NCBI GenBank assembly: GCA_033060915.1
Contig: CM065387.1
Coordinates: forward strand, 29,687,001 to 29,751,000
Origin: Euryodendron excelsum
Lineage: Eukaryota > Streptophyta > Magnoliopsida > Ericales > Pentaphylacaceae
DNA length: 64,000 bases
Reading direction: 5' to 3'
In this document: positions 34,687 to 47,381 of the stretch, piece by piece
How positions within the stretch are numbered: the stretch's first letter is position 1
Layout of the letters: each line of letters begins with the position of its first letter
Position numbers and translations under genes: made by a program
The notes under the pieces: model-generated
Seen by the model: the letters and a program-made list of their open reading frames with translations, nothing else
What the model was told of the DNA's origin: nothing
Databases searched by the model: none

Positions 34687-36045
34687 TATTGTGCCCCATT
34701 TTGGATGCCGGGCCCTTTTCTGGCCCGGGGAAAAATTTGGAACGATGCTCTATCGTTAGAACTCATCCTCCTAGAAGGATGAATGCGACGGGGTATGAAT
34801 GTTTGAAATGGAATTGATTAGAGCTTTTAGAAAAGGTTTTTGGAGTCGCCACCTAACATATTTAAAGATGTGCTAGGTCATCTACACCAAGTAAAACCCG
34901 AGGGTTAAACTTAGGCTTTGGAAAAGGCTTTTAAAAAACATCCTCATGAGAGGGTTTTAGAAGGTAGGGTTGTTCGATAACCCTAAAAATGTTGGAAAGC
35001 CCTTTTGAAAATTGACTCCAGTTTTGGTCTTTGAAATAAAAATTCTTAAGTCCTAGGATTAGTTACGTGTAGGGAAGATGTCCTAAGACTATCACCCTAC
35101 CCCGTCTTTGCGGTACCTATATTTCCATTCACCTTTCACTCACCTAATTATGACTCACCGGTTACCTATATTTAATGCTATCCACTTAGAAAATTTTTTG
35201 AAAACAAAGTTGAAAAAGAGTTTGAAAAAAGGATTAGAGTTTGAAAAATGAAATTAGGAATTTGAAAATGGTTGTGACCGCACCCCATAAAGGGTTGCCT
35301 ACGTACCTCCTTAAAGAGGATCAGGTCAGTTGTAATTTGGATAAGAGTCCGAAAGAGTTGAAATTTTTAAATGGGTTTCTATTTCTAGAAAATTTTCATT
35401 TTTAGAAAGTTTCCTTTTTAGAAAAGTTTGAGTTTAAAAAAGTTTCCTTTTCAGGAAAAGTTGGACTTTGAGAATGTTTCCTTTTTAGGAAGATTTAATT
35501 TGAAAATGTTACCTTTTTAGGAGGATTTGATTTGGAAATGTTTCCTTTTCAGGAAGATTGGATTTGGAAAAATTCCATTTTTAGGAAGGTTGAGATTTGA
35601 TTTTTGAAATGTTTCCTTTTTAGGAAGATTGAGATTTGATTTTGAAGATTTGATTTGGTTTGAAAAGATTTGATTTGATTTTGAAAAAGGTAAGTTTGGA
35701 TTGTTTCTAAAATGGAAGGAGTTGATTTGGGTTTTAAAAAAAGAGTGATTTGAGGGATTTGAAATAGAAGGTTTTGATTTGATTGATATAAAAACGAAAG
35801 TTTGGAAAAGGGAAGTTACGATTGACTTGGAAATTGAGTATTTTAAGGGTTTGAAAAAAGGTATGATTTTGACTTGAAAAAGGAAAAGTTTCCGAGTTGG
35901 CAAAAATGGGATTTTCAGGATTAGACTTTTAGGGTTTAACAAACATGAGTTTTGGAAATGGTTCGAAAACCTAGTCTTTTGAAAACATGTTTAGGGCTTG
36001 AAACCCTAACTTGGATTTTAGACATCCAAATGAATATCGCACTTT

Positions 36046-36090
36046 GCCTAAAGCCATTCTAGCCATTGAAAGGCTAGAATCACTTTAGGC
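36046..36090 (-). other. Conserved stem-loop, subfamily B
   Basis: The outer arms GCCTAAAG (36046-36053) and CTTTAGGC (36083-36090) are perfectly complementary. The inner arms ATTCTAGCC (36056-36064) and GGCTAGAAT (36072-36080) also are. The loop is 7 nt. Compared with subfamily A, both outer arms changed together. Confidence 0.7.
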
Positions 36091-36909
36091 TTGTGGCTTT
36101 GAAAAACAATAAAGGCATGAGGCCAAAAATGTAGACCTTTCTGGTCCTTTTGAATGTCACACGCTTCTTGAAACAACCCTAGTCATGAAAAGGATAGGAT
36201 CGTCCTGAGACTGGATTTTTGAAAAGAAGCAAATATAGGCTAACGGGAGCCATTTCAAATGTCACACTTTTCTAGGAAAACCCTAACCATGAGAGGGTTA
36301 GGATCCACCTAGAATTGTGGTTTGAGAAACCAACTTTGAAAATGGTTTTTAAGAGTAAAGACAAGGCGAGAATGCAAATGTATGATGACGATAGCAACGA
36401 CATGAAGCATAGAAGGCTCAGTATCACCACATTGTAAGAGAGGCCTAAGGCCATGCCGTGAAGCAAGTGAGGGCCAAAAAGAGAGTCCCGATCGGTAATC
36501 TCCTCATGTTCACTCTTGACATAGACTTAACATCCTCTTGTTTCAATCATCCAAGAAAGGGGGGTTTAAAGATAGAGGATTAAAAAAGAGAAGAACTCAA
36601 GTGGGTTTGGAGGGAGAAGAGAAAGTGGGGAGAGTACGAAAAGGTAAAATGGTGATTACCTTGTCTCGTTCCTTCTTTCTTTAGTGGAGGCTCGGGCCTT
36701 AGACTCGGGAAGGCTTCGGGAGCTTCCGAGTAGTGAGGCAGACCTTCGTGGAGCTTGGAAGCTAGGGCTTTAGGAGTTCGGACTCGGACTCGGACTCGGC
36801 TAGCAGGACTTCGAGAGAGAGAGAAAGAGGGCTTTGGGAGCTGTTTGGAATAGAAGGGGAGAGTTTCTGGATAATTTTTCCGACCTAAAATAGTGTGAGG
36901 GGAGGTCTA

Positions 36910-36917
36910 TATTTATA
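36910..36917 (-). promoter_or_regulatory. TATA box of subfamily B solo LTR
   Basis: The sense strand reads TATAAATA. Upstream in sense are dyads of GTGCGCCACT / AGTGATGCAC (about 36936-36959) and GTGCACCACT / AGTGGTG (about 36985-37004). Confidence 0.7.
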
Positions 36918-38417
36918 GTGCAAAAACAAAAGAGTGGTGCGCCACTCCTAGTGATGCACGACTTAATATTGGCCGTGCACCACTATTAGTGGTGTAGGGA
37001 GATTTAATAGGAGCTTAAAAAAAAGGCTAGATACGCGGTTAGTCAATTCGTAACTAATTCTGTGGGGTTATGCACCACTATTAGTGGCATATGGCCAAAG
37101 AATGCCCATGCTTCACCCGAAGTAGAGCAGGGAGGTTCTAGTTTGAAAAGGGAAGCTGCCGGATGGCGAGGCTCGGCTAGAAATGGAAGGGAATACTCTA
37201 GAAAGTGTCCTGGAGGTTTCCGATTTGATTTTCAGAGCTGGTATGGTTAAAGAGAGTGACCGGATGGCGGTACCTCATCTCGGGAGTTCTAGGATTGACC
37301 AGGGTTGACCAGGTTGACCATATCTCTGGTGAGGTTTGAACTTCACGTGGTGGCAAGGCCTTCACGATTCGCATCTTCCTGTCCAGCAAAGAAAGTGAAA
37401 GAGAGCAGACAGCGAGTTGGAGTTGACTGGGGTTGACTGGGTTGACCAGAGTTGATTGGAGTTGACCAGAGTTGATAGGTTGTTACCGGTTTGATATCCA
37501 GAACTGGTGTGGTTTCCTAGGACATTTGGATGCCTAGGGGTAAAACGGTCATTTTGACTAGAGAAACTCCGGGAAAGGACCGGGGTTGATTGGATGGCAC
37601 TGGACATGTCAGACCGTCTAGGGATGGCTCTGGAAGGTGGTCTTACCGTTCTGAGGACGTGGTACTTTCTCGAGGAACATGTCGGGCCTGCTAGGGGCAA
37701 AATGGTCATTTTCCATCGGGACAGGCTAGCAGGCGTCAGTGTTGACTGGTCTAGCTTTGGTTTGGGCTTTTGTCCGAGGAATTGGTACTTTCTCGATGGA
37801 CAGGCTTGAAAGGGTCTTACCGCCTTGAGGGATAAACTTTCTCGAAGGTCGTGCCAGACTAGGATGGTCTTCCATCCTTGAGGGGTTTGTGCTTTTTTAA
37901 AGAATGTGTTGAACTTGGACGGTCTTCCTTTCTTGAGGGATTTTTACTTTCTCAAAAAATGTGCTGGATTGGCGAACATTCTTCATTGGCGAGCTAGCAA
38001 GCACCAGAAGTGAACCACCCTTCTATCTCGGGGACTTAGGTACTTTTCGGAGATGAGTGTGAAAGGGGCTTTACCGATCCGAGGAATAAACCTTCTCGGT
38101 GATCGTGCCGTACTGGATTGGATGGTATTACCATTAATAAGGGATCAACTTTCTCGAATGACGGGACAAATGGATTTGACTTTGGATTTGAATGGACTTA
38201 TCGTCTTATGGAAGATGTGCCAAGCTAGATAGGATTGACTAATGCAATAGGGGCATTTCGATCAATTTGCCTCTAGTGGGCCTAGTGGGCCCATGAAGTG
38301 GTTGGCATATTGGATTAGATCTGGGAAGCCGGTTTGGGCTTGAGTATGCTTGTGTTGATTTGGAGGTGCTTCCGGTCGGGCTAGAGATCGCCGAGTGGCC
38401 AAAATGGTGTGCTAACA

Positions 38418-39219
38418 CTTCTTTATCCACCAAATCTTACAGATTCTAATGATTTCTGGCTTGACATTTCAATTCCCGCGGCCCTTTTTTGAACTGTTCT
38501 TTCCTACCCTACAATTCTTTTACATCTTGCTTCTCAATTTTTGCTTTATTCACCAAGTTAGCATACCTCTCCATCTCCAACGCTAAAACCCATGATAAAA
38601 TGCTCAACTCTAACCCATGTTGGAACCTCTAGCATTTAGCATCTTCAGTACGCACTAAATTGGGAGCAAATGGTGATAATCCTGTGAACTGCTCTTCATA
38701 TTCAGATATTGCCATCTTTCCTTGTTTTAGAAAAATAAACTCCTGCTCCTTTTGATATCGGTACATTAGTGGAAAGTACTGCTTATTGAATACCTCTACA
38801 AATTGCTGCCATGTAATCGGTACTACACTATCCTGAGAACTCATCTTTTGTCTCATCGCCTCCCACCAATTTTGGGCTTCACCTTTCAAAATGAATGTAG
38901 GTAATATTAGTTTCTGTTCATCTTCCATAGACATTACCTCAAAAATTGCCTCTAGTTTCTTCAACCATTCTTCTGCTACCATTGGATTGGTTGCCCCGGT
39001 GAATTATGGAGGATTCAGTTTCATGAACTGTTCTTGCAGTATACAAGTTCTCAAAGTAGGTCTAGTTGATTGATACTTAATGTACTGAGCCAAAATATTT
39101 GCTACTCTATCGGCTGCATCTGGTGGATTCTAAACACCCTCCTCTTGACGTCTCTGCCCCTGAATTGGAGCTGATGATGCCTCCTCCTCTACTCCCCTAG
39201 GTAAATATCTTTGAGCCAT
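38418..39219 (-). pseudogene. gag: Chromovirus gag, N-terminal and capsid part
   Basis: The sense start is ATG at 39219-39217. The capsid core reads MVAEEWLKKLEAIFEVM and FILKGEAQNWWEAM, then a YRYQKEQEFIFLKQGKMAIS stretch, the standard retrotransposon gag fold. One stop interrupts the N-terminal region and others follow after about 38629. It is cut at 38418 by the solo LTR; the zinc knuckle lies beyond it. Confidence 0.85.
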
Positions 39220-39398
39220 TCTCACTACATCATTTCAAGATTAGTACACAATTTATATGACTCACATCACCCTACTAACTTAAATTGACACGACTATATC
39301 CTACAGTCCACTACAACACTAGAAACCAACTCCAACATAGCCTTGGTTTTAAACCTTGGCTTTAAAACAACTTAACAATAAAACTTTGGTCTTAAACC

Positions 39399-39416
39399 TT
39401 ATCTCTGATACTAATC
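39399..39416 (-). promoter_or_regulatory. Primer-binding site of chromovirus
   Basis: The sense strand reads TAGTATCAGAG two bases after the LTR end TGACA. This matches the initiator tRNA-Met primer site TGGTATCAGAG except for one G>A change. Confidence 0.8.
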
Positions 39417-41650
39417 TGTCATGCCTACTCCTAATCAAGGGTCATTAATGATGTTTTACGATGAACGTGATCGCACAGATCACCAAGCAGTAAGCAAAAC
39501 CTTAACATAATCCCAAAGCTAGAAATCTTCTAAGAATAAACAACATCATCATATATATATATATATATAAACTCAAATACTAAGAAGACTACCATAATAA
39601 TTATAAACCAATTGTAAATAAACTTCAAATACGATCATCTCATATACAACATAGTCAAAGATCACCGACACATCAACAAGAGCTTCTCAAAACTCTCCAA
39701 CTTGACATCAACTACAAGGATGAAAGCCACTACAGCCACCACAACAACTGCAGTGAACTGAAGCTCCATCTCAATCTTACTTGCCAAAACAAACTGTGTA
39801 GATGTGAGCTATATATCAACATGCTTACAATATGCTCAAACTCATATAGAATAAATAACAGACAAGCATTATATAATCCATCAATAGATAAGTTACCACC
39901 AGTGAAATGTAATATATTTTGTGATGCAATGTATGATACACTACAAATGTGCGTGCGATTTAGATAATATTGGCCTAATATATCGCTGGCTTATTACCGA
40001 GGAATGTCCACCGCGACATCCTATTAGGTTAGTCCACCATGACTAAACCTTAGGTAAGTGCCATGTGACCGAACCTTCTACAGTGTAATACAAATTATGT
40101 ATACAATATGAGTTATATACAAATATTGTCTCATAATCCACCAATCACCATCAATATAGATAGTAAGATATTCAACAAAATATGAGTAAGAATATCTTAA
40201 ACTCCCCACCTGTTACCGCTTTATAACTACAAGATCAAGTCACTTTTTTGGTTGAACCAGAGTATCTGGTGCTGCCTCTAAACCTACCACACACCATTAT
40301 ATCAAATTTGATGAAATAGATGTTATAGTTCATCACCATGCATGATTATAGCTTATACTACTTAAACATGTGATTTAAAAATCAATGATGTATTAGAAAC
40401 TCAATGAGATATGCTAAACCCTTCCCCAATGCAATGCAAGATCAGAAGAATCAAATGCAACCACACTGATCGTTAGAACGTTAATTTGGACCGTCAAGAC
40501 AACTAGAGACAAGAATGGACAACCCTGGTTTATTGTCAAGACAGACCCCTTCACTGTCTTGACGACCAGAGAAGAAAAACCCCAAAAGCCTCATCGTTAA
40601 GACGGTACCCAACTCTTTCTTGATGACTAGAACCCTAAACTGACCACTATCAGGGTGGTCCCCAGCTCTGCCCTGACGACCAGAGCTAAAACTTGGTACC
40701 AACAACCCATCGTCAGGATGATCATAACCTCCATCCTGACAACTGGAGACCAAACTCACCCCTTCAAAGCCTATCGTTAGGACGTCACCAGGGACCGTCC
40801 TGACAACTAAAGCCTCTTGTGGCTAAAAAAATACAATCTTCAAACTTAACTCCAAAGCTTTCTATGCCATCCTAACACAACCACAAGTTCTCCAAAGACC
40901 CAAAATGAAACTCTAAGGTTATAACAAGACCCCACACATCAAAACCATCAACAACATGCAAGATTTTAAGGCTTCCATTTGGAAACCCTAATTACTCATC
41001 CACACTTCACCTCCAATCCATCACCATGGCATGAAAGGATATGCTAGCATACAATAATCAACAATAGTATAATAAATCAAGCATAAGCATGAAGATTCTC
41101 ACCTCAACAATGAAAATTCAAGCCTTCACCTTCAATCTCATCTTCTTCCTCTTCTTTTCTTTCTTTCTCTTTTATTTTCTCTCACTTTCTCTTTTTCCAA
41201 ACACAAATGTTACTAACAAGCTCCTCTCTCCTTGGCTTTCAAGCCAACTATTGATACAAAGATGGATCTATTATTCCACATGTCACACACACACACACGC
41301 ACATGCTAACAACAAGCACACACCTCATGCACACATCGTATGCACATACCTCACTTAGTGAAGCACACACCTACACCTCCTTGCTTCACTAGTCTACCAC
41401 TAATCCATATGATTAATAAAAGTAATCACAATCATGATAATTAATCATGATTAACATAAGCTAAGTATAGAAATTAATTAAGCTAATTAATTATAGATTA
41501 AACCCACTAATCATGCTTAAAAAATATGATAATCCCCCCATAGCATGCTCTCATTAGAACATGCTAATCAATCTCCTCAATTAGTGTAAACACACACTAT
41601 AATGTATGCAATTAAGCTAAACAAGACAGTAAGCAAGTTAGGGTTTTACA
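39417..41650 (-). repeat. Chromovirus 5' LTR
   Basis: The + strand starts TGTCATGCC and ends GGGTTTTACA. It aligns with 28757-30951 including the (AT)n run (about 39549-39567), the hairpin array (40470-40805) and an ACACACAC stretch at about 41281-41300 that is longer here. Differences are many and mostly transitions. Confidence 0.9.
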
Positions 41651-42871
41651 ACTTACATCCATTAAGTGGAGTTCATGAGAGCATTCCTTGATGGAGGAGC
41701 TTCCATCAACATAATACCTTTTGATACCTTCGAGAGGACCGAAATCCTCAAAAAATATATTGTATAGCAATACATCACCATCACAGGTTTTGGAGGAGAA
41801 CAAAAGACAACTATGGGCTATGTCAATGTGGATCTAACCGTGGGAGAAATTCAAGCACCGACCAAGTTCCACATTGTTGGGCCCCTATAACAAACTAGCA
41901 TGTCATAATGGGACGAACCTAGATGCACATGTATGCCTCAATACCTTCGAGTTACCACCAGTGCATGAAAGGGAAATGGAGAAAGAAGTCAGTTATGATC
42001 GAGGCATCCGATAGGCCATTCGGTAACTATGAAGTGCACTTTTCAGATGCTATTTTCTTCATGAAGTTATCCACCAAAGAAACACCACATTCCTCAAAGC
42101 CTAGAGGAGTGAAAATTCCCAAACAGAAAGATATAAAGGATAATGATAATGCTGAGGCAACAACACAGAAAAAGAATGAGAAGGAGCCAACCTAGGAACT
42201 TCCAAGCCCACACCTTGAAAGATCACTAAGATCTAAGAGGATGGAAAGGCCACATACCTATTATGTTGGTGTGCCGGTGTGCCGGGGGGGGGGGGGGGGA
42301 GGTCCTCTGGAGTAGGTACTAACCCCCCACCAGAAGCCGTGGCTTGTGAGCAAGGTGATGAGTCACTCGAAGAGACCATCAAGAAGCCTGCACCTGCACC
42401 TGAATGCATGCCAGATGGCTCTAAGCCGCAGTAGGAGGAACTCCGAGAGATCAATCTTCGAAATGGTAAGGGATCTCCCTAACCGATATTCATGAGTAAA
42501 GGGCTGATGCCCATGGAACTAGACGCTCTTATTAAGCTACTGAGGAACTACTCAGATGTGTTTGCTTGGACATATGATGAAATGTCTGGTCTCGATCCTA
42601 CAATGACATCTCATTACTTGGATGTTTTCCCCAGTTCCAGGTCATGCAAGTAGTTTACAAGGAAATACTACCCAAGCCTAGAAGAAAAAATTGAAGAGGA
42701 GATCGAGAAGCTCCAGAGAGCTAGATTTATCAAACCTATCCAATACCCATCATGGCTGGAGAATATCGTCCTTGCTAAGAAGAAGAATGGGCAGATATGC
42801 TTATACGTGGATTTTTATGATCTCAATAAGGCATGTTCGAAGGATGAATTCCCAATATTTCATGTGGACAA
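41651..42871 (+). pseudogene. Tat-lineage protease and RT N-terminal part
   Basis: It continues the frame broken at 28756. The protease active-site segment FLDGGASINIIP is at about 41674-41709, with D-G-G in place of the usual D-S/T-G. A linker holds a 16-G run (42284-42299) and an acidic/proline-rich stretch. RT starts near FAWTYDEMSGLDP (about 42561-42600) and has KLQRARFIKPIQYPSWLENI, then YVDFYDLNKACSKDEFP (about 42805-42855). The hAT element at 42880 breaks it just after the FHVDN block. Confidence 0.8.
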
Positions 42872-42879
42872 CTAGTAGA

Positions 42880-44124
42880 TAGGGGTGCACATGGGTCGGT
42901 TTGGTTCGGTTGAATACTTAAATCAGGACCAAACCGGAACATGATCGGTTCCTTAATTTTGGAATCGAGGACCGAACCAAGCCTATATTAAACACAACCA
43001 ACCCAAACTGATAAAAAACAGTTCGGTTCAGTTCTAAACTACATGTTTAAAATTTTTTAACTATATTCTCCGAGCATCCAGGCCTGAAGAATATGTAATG
43101 CTTTTTAACTCCTTTGGAGTGGCCCAATCTTACTGTTATAAGGCGACTAGTTTGAAGCCCAAGGAAAATAGCTCCTTTATAGAGTTTTAGGACTTAACAT
43201 TTTCTGTCCCACTCGATGTGGGACAAGAAAAAATTGCTACAAAATGGGCAGCTAACTTTCTACCTATTAGCTTTATGAATCAATTGTTAAAGCAGTACAC
43301 AAAACGAAGAATCTTCCAGGTTCGGGTTTACTTTGTACATGTGCTATATAACATGGGCTGCTAACTTTCTATATATTAGCTTTCAAAATAAATTGTTAAA
43401 CTAGTACACAAGATGAAGAATCTTCTAGGTTTGGGTTTATTTTATGCATTTGCTGTATAACATGTCATCTCTCTCTCTCTCTCTCTCTCTCTCATAATAA
43501 AAAAATTCCTCTTATTTCTATTGTTGGCATTTGAGTATTCTTAACCTTAGAATACTTCTATTTCCTCTTTTTCTCTTTTCCCAGGTGAACACCAATGGAG
43601 GAACAGGAAACATTTATGTATATTTTAAGGGAAAAGGTGCTAAACATGCATTTTTATAAGAGCGCTATGTATAGGAAGACCCAATAAAATATTGATTTTC
43701 GATGTATATCAAGTGCTCGGCAAATCTTATTGGCTGAATATATGTTGTTTGAATGCTTTTGTCTATCACTACATTTTTTGCGCATACTAGGTTCTGCAAC
43801 GAAGAACAATATCACAAACACGACTAATTATCGATGGGAGAGACTTTAACTTTGAGATACATATGTTATGAACCCTTTGAGGTATCAACAGAAGAATCAC
43901 AGTAAAGGAATAATAGGGGTGAATTTTTTAGCCTATATATAGGTTGGTTGTTATCGAATCGGTTTGGTTTTTATATCATCCAATCCAGAATCAAATTAAT
44001 GTCGACAGTTCTACAAAAACAAAACTGGGACCAAACCAAGGTTCACTTAAAATCAAACCAAACCCAACCAATTAATAGGTTTTAGTTCAGTTTTCGATTC
44101 CCCCGGGTCATTTGTGCACCCCTA
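42880..44124. mobile_element. Non-autonomous hAT element, 1.25 kb
   Basis: Perfect 11-bp terminal inverted repeats TAGGGGTGCAC are flanked by the 8-bp duplication CTAGTAGA (42872-42879 and 44125-44132). Subterminal GGTTTGGTTCGG / AACCAAACC repeats are present at both ends. The interior has no transposase. It carries a diverged direct duplication of about 110 bp (43239-43348 and 43353-43460), a TCCCACTCGATGTGGGA palindrome and a (CT)n run (about 43468-43493). It sits in the Tat RT coding sequence. Confidence 0.92.
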
Positions 44125-47100
44125 CTAGTAGACTCCACCTTCGGCCACCAAATGTGTTCGTTCATGGACGGGTTTAGCGGTCATAACCAGATCAAAATAG
44201 CAAAAAAGATGCAGAGAATACTATGTTTCAAAACCCATTGGGTAACTTCTCCTACACAGTCATGCCCTTTGGTTGGAAGAACGATAGAGCCACCTATCAT
44301 AGGGCAATGACAGCCATCTTCCATGATGTGATACACCACATAGTTTAGGACTATGTGGATGACTTAGTGGTGAAGTCTTTAAAGAAGGAGGAACACTTAC
44401 AACACCTCGAGCAAGTCTTCAATGTGCCTTCAGAGTAGCTGTAGGGAAATTCTTAAGGTTTTTGGTTCACTAGCACGGTATTGATGTAGACGGAGCGAAA
44501 ATTAAGGCCATCATAGACATGCCTCTGACCCACTCCTGAGAAACCTTGAAGTGCTTCCTTGGAAAGGTCTCTTGCTTGTGAAGGTTCATACTAGCACTCA
44601 CTGAGATTACATCACCTTTCAATTCCTTACTAAATGGAAAGTTTGAGTTAGAATGGATGAAGAAACATTAAAGTGCTTTTAAAGCAGTTAAGATTGCCAT
44701 ATCCTCACTAGAAACCATAACTGCTCCAAGTCTAGGAAAACCCCTAATCCTGTACTTAACATCTACTTCGAGATCCAAGAGTAGAGAAACCAGTTTACTA
44801 TATTAGCAAAAAAATCAGGGGACCAGAAGTGAGGTACACGGCTATTAGAGGCACTACCTAGCCCTCATATTCACCACACAAAAACTAAGGCATTACTTCT
44901 TGGCTCACCCAGTAAATATAGTCACTCGCAGTGACCCCAACAGATAAGTACTCAGCAAGCTTGCTCTAATGGGAAGGATGGCACAATGGTTCCTATCCTT
45001 TGTAGAATTTGAACTCAAGTGTGTTACATCTACCATGATCAAGTGTCAGGCACTAGCCGAACTCCTTGCCCATTTCCCAAGTATCTCTTATGAGCTTATC
45101 GATGATACCTTGCCGGGAGATGACTTCTAGGTAGCTATGGCTTCCCCGACTTTCCAAAGGAGCTCTGAACCCTTAGTTTCAATGGATATACACCAGTAGT
45201 GGCAAAGGAGGAGCATGAATAATTTTGAAACATAGTGCTGGAAAAGACATCAGTCTCTCCTACAAATTGGATTTTTGATGCTCCAACAATGAAGCAAAAT
45301 ATAAGGACCTCATCGTAGGACTTTTGACAGCTGAGAAGATGGGAATAAAGCACCTAAGAATTAAAAGAGACTCAAAGCTTGCAATCAAGTAGGCTTCAAG
45401 ACACTTTGCATTGAAAGATGTCGCTCTAGCTTTATACAAAACCATTGTGCTGAGACTGTTAGACAAGTTCAGCAAGGTCCTCATTAACCACGCCCCATGA
45501 CTAGAAAATTATCACCTTGATGCACTTGTGACACTGGGTGTGAAAATCAATTTCCCTAGGAAGGAAACAATTGTCGTCATTAGCAAAAGGACTAATCCAG
45601 CCACTACTTTAGGAAAATTCCCCGTGGAGGTCCCTGATGATTGGCGTGGAGATATCATGATGCAGTTAAAGGAGAGGAAAGGAACCTTACCCCTAGCTAA
45701 GGTGCCCAGTTCATCATTTTACAAGGAGACTTATACTATAGAGGAGCTAATGGGCTATTGGCTAGATGCATCAACCATAAGGAGGCCAACTTAAGACTCC
45801 ACCAAATACATAACAAATCTTATGGAGACAGGGATGTAAGCCTCTACAGAAGAATTCAACGGCAGGGGTACTATTGGCCAGACATGGAGAGGGACTCTCG
45901 AAAGGTTCATGCCAATTGTTTGCATTGTCAGACTTACATAAGAGAAGATGATGTAGTTTTATTAAAGATGTTCCAGACTGGAGACGGATCTACATCGATT
46001 GCCTTTGAGAAGGTTCTTTACCTACAAACAACCTTAATGCTGCTCGAGTAAGAAAGAGATCTACTCGATTCTTCCTTAAGTATGGACAGCTATTTAGGAA
46101 GAGCCTCAACGGCCCTCCATTGAAATGCTTAGCGAGGAAGGAAATAGACACCATATTGTAAGGCGCACAAGAGCAAGAACACCAGGGAGGAAGAAAACTC
46201 TTTCGACATCTATTACGCTTGGGCTATTACTAGCCATCCGTGGAAGCAGATTCAATCAATTTTTCCAAACGATGTAAGTCATGCCAGAAACATGGCTACC
46301 TCATACATGCTCCTGCAGTTGGGCTTTATCATATGAAGACTCCTTAGCCTTTACACACATGGGCCTTAGACCCATTAGGAACTGTTGCTACACCATCAAA
46401 AGGGCACTGATGGATTATAGTAGCCACAGAAGTAAGCACCAAGTGGGTAGAATCAACTTCGATGAGAAAAAAAAGATGGAACAACCAGTGCTAACTTTAT
46501 CAGGGAAAATATCATTTGTCGATTTGGCATCCCAAAGTTGATACTCTCTGACAATGGAATCCCCTTTGTCAATAAGCATGTTTGAAGGACCTTGAGTGCT
46601 TATGGCATTAAGCACCACAAGTCCACTCCATACTATCCCAAGAGAAACAGACAAGCTGAAGCAACCAACAAGGCGTTGATCAAAATTTTGAGCAAGATGA
46701 TGGATGAGGCAGGAGGAACCTAGGTAGAACACTTACCAAAAGCCCTTTGGGCTTACTGAATGGCCAAGAGAAGACCTACTCAAGCAATCTGTTATTCCTT
46801 GGTGTACAAGTCAGAAGCTGTTCTACCTATGGAGATAGCAGTTCCCTCAGTAAGAATGGTCCTTATAGCTAGAATAACAATTGACACTAGCAGAACTAAT
46901 CTCAAGGCATTAGATAAAAGAAGAGATAAAGCAATTCAGAGGATGGAAAATTATCAACACTTTGGTAAAAGCATACAATCGATTGGTGATCCCTAGATAC
47001 TTTGAGATTGGAGACTTGCTCTGGAAGACAGTTAAACACATCATGAAGGGACAACCTCTTCCCAAGTTTGCACCTAAATAGGAGGGACCACACAAAGTAA

Positions 47101-47201
47101 TAGTGAGACATCATAGTGGTTACTACAAGCTGTAGGGGAGCACTGATGGATTTAAGACTGGTCCAACCAATACCCAGTTCATTAAGAAGTACTTTCCCTA
47201 G
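44125..47201 (+). pseudogene. pol: Tat-lineage RT, RNase H and integrase, decayed
   Basis: RT resumes with VDSTFGHQMCSFMDGFSG, and the catalytic Y-V-D-D is at 44352-44363. RNase-H-like sequence follows to about 45480. Two zinc-finger (H-H-C-C) blocks are seen. The first is at about 45800-45930 (HQIHN ... GYYWPDM ... CLHC) and the second at about 46090-46290 (LGYYWPSVEAD ... CKSCQ). The integrase core has a SDNG-type block (about 46539-46562) and RQAEATNKALIKILSKMMDE with the catalytic Glu. Then comes ICYSLVYKSEAVLPMEIAVP (about 46786-46845). It ends at TAG 47199-47201 after FIKKYFP. Many stops and frameshifts. Confidence 0.85.
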
Positions 47202-47381
47202 TATTGGGATACTTTTTTTTTTTAGAAGTCCATTCTTTATGAGAATTTATTATATAAATCAAGTGAAGTTTGTACTCAAATTAATTAAAAGATGAAATGA
47301 ACTTCCATTTTACTTAAACCAAGGACAGTACCTCCCTTACAAAGGAGTTCTTCACAAAAACATAAAGACTACTAGCTCTTA
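47202..47381. other. Non-coding spacer after Tat pol
   Basis: AT-rich, with a T run (47211-47222). It separates the pol stop from the 3' end of the antisense gene. Confidence 0.5.

Larger units (their letters stand above)
34687..38417 (-). mobile_element. Giant solo LTR, subfamily B, 3.73 kb
   Basis: It is nested in the chromovirus gag. With + strand ends TATTGTGCCCC (34687) and GTGCTAACA (38417), the flanks are CTTCC (34682-34686) and CTTCT (38418-38422), one mismatch. Starting instead at the TG at 34690 leaves flanks CCTAT and CTTCT, which do not match. Sense termini would then be TG...TA, as in copy 57280-60547. It shares the U3 start, dyads, TATA box (36917-36910), stem-loop (36090-36046), skewed tract (about 35380-35940) and U5 near-palindrome with subfamily A, but has shorter repeats. 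A GC-rich hairpin CCGGGCC/GGCCCGG (34708-34728) lies near its U5 end. Confidence 0.85.
28757..41650 (-). mobile_element. Complete chromovirus-type Ty3/gypsy element with nested solo LTR
   Basis: The whole element is on the - strand, with LTRs at 39417-41650 (5') and 28757-30951 (3') and a perfect 5-bp duplication ACTTA (28752-28756 and 41651-41655). It has a primer site like initiator tRNA-Met, a polypurine tract and the order gag, protease, RT, RNase H, integrase, chromodomain. This is the chromovirus order, probably the Tekay/Del clade. It is about 9.2 kb once the subfamily-B LTR (34687-38417) is removed. All coding parts carry stops or frameshifts, so it is dead. It lies inside the protease of the Tat element. 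Confidence 0.92.

Noticed and set aside
35517..35942. Phe/Lys/Ser/Pro-rich frames such as the 141-codon one here, and similar ones at 13173-13418, 20339-20649 and 59534-60139
   Set aside because: Translations of the purine/pyrimidine-skewed repeat tract of the giant LTRs, with no domain and no conservation as protein.
34690..38417. Canonical TG start at 34690 for the subfamily B solo LTR
   Set aside because: The flanks CCTAT and CTTCT do not match. A start at 34687 gives CTTCC/CTTCT and agrees with the end of the copy at 60547.
41089..41358. 89-codon hydrophobic frame starting MKILTSTMK
   Set aside because: It lies wholly in the chromovirus LTR. The equivalent sequence in the other LTR is broken, so it is chance.
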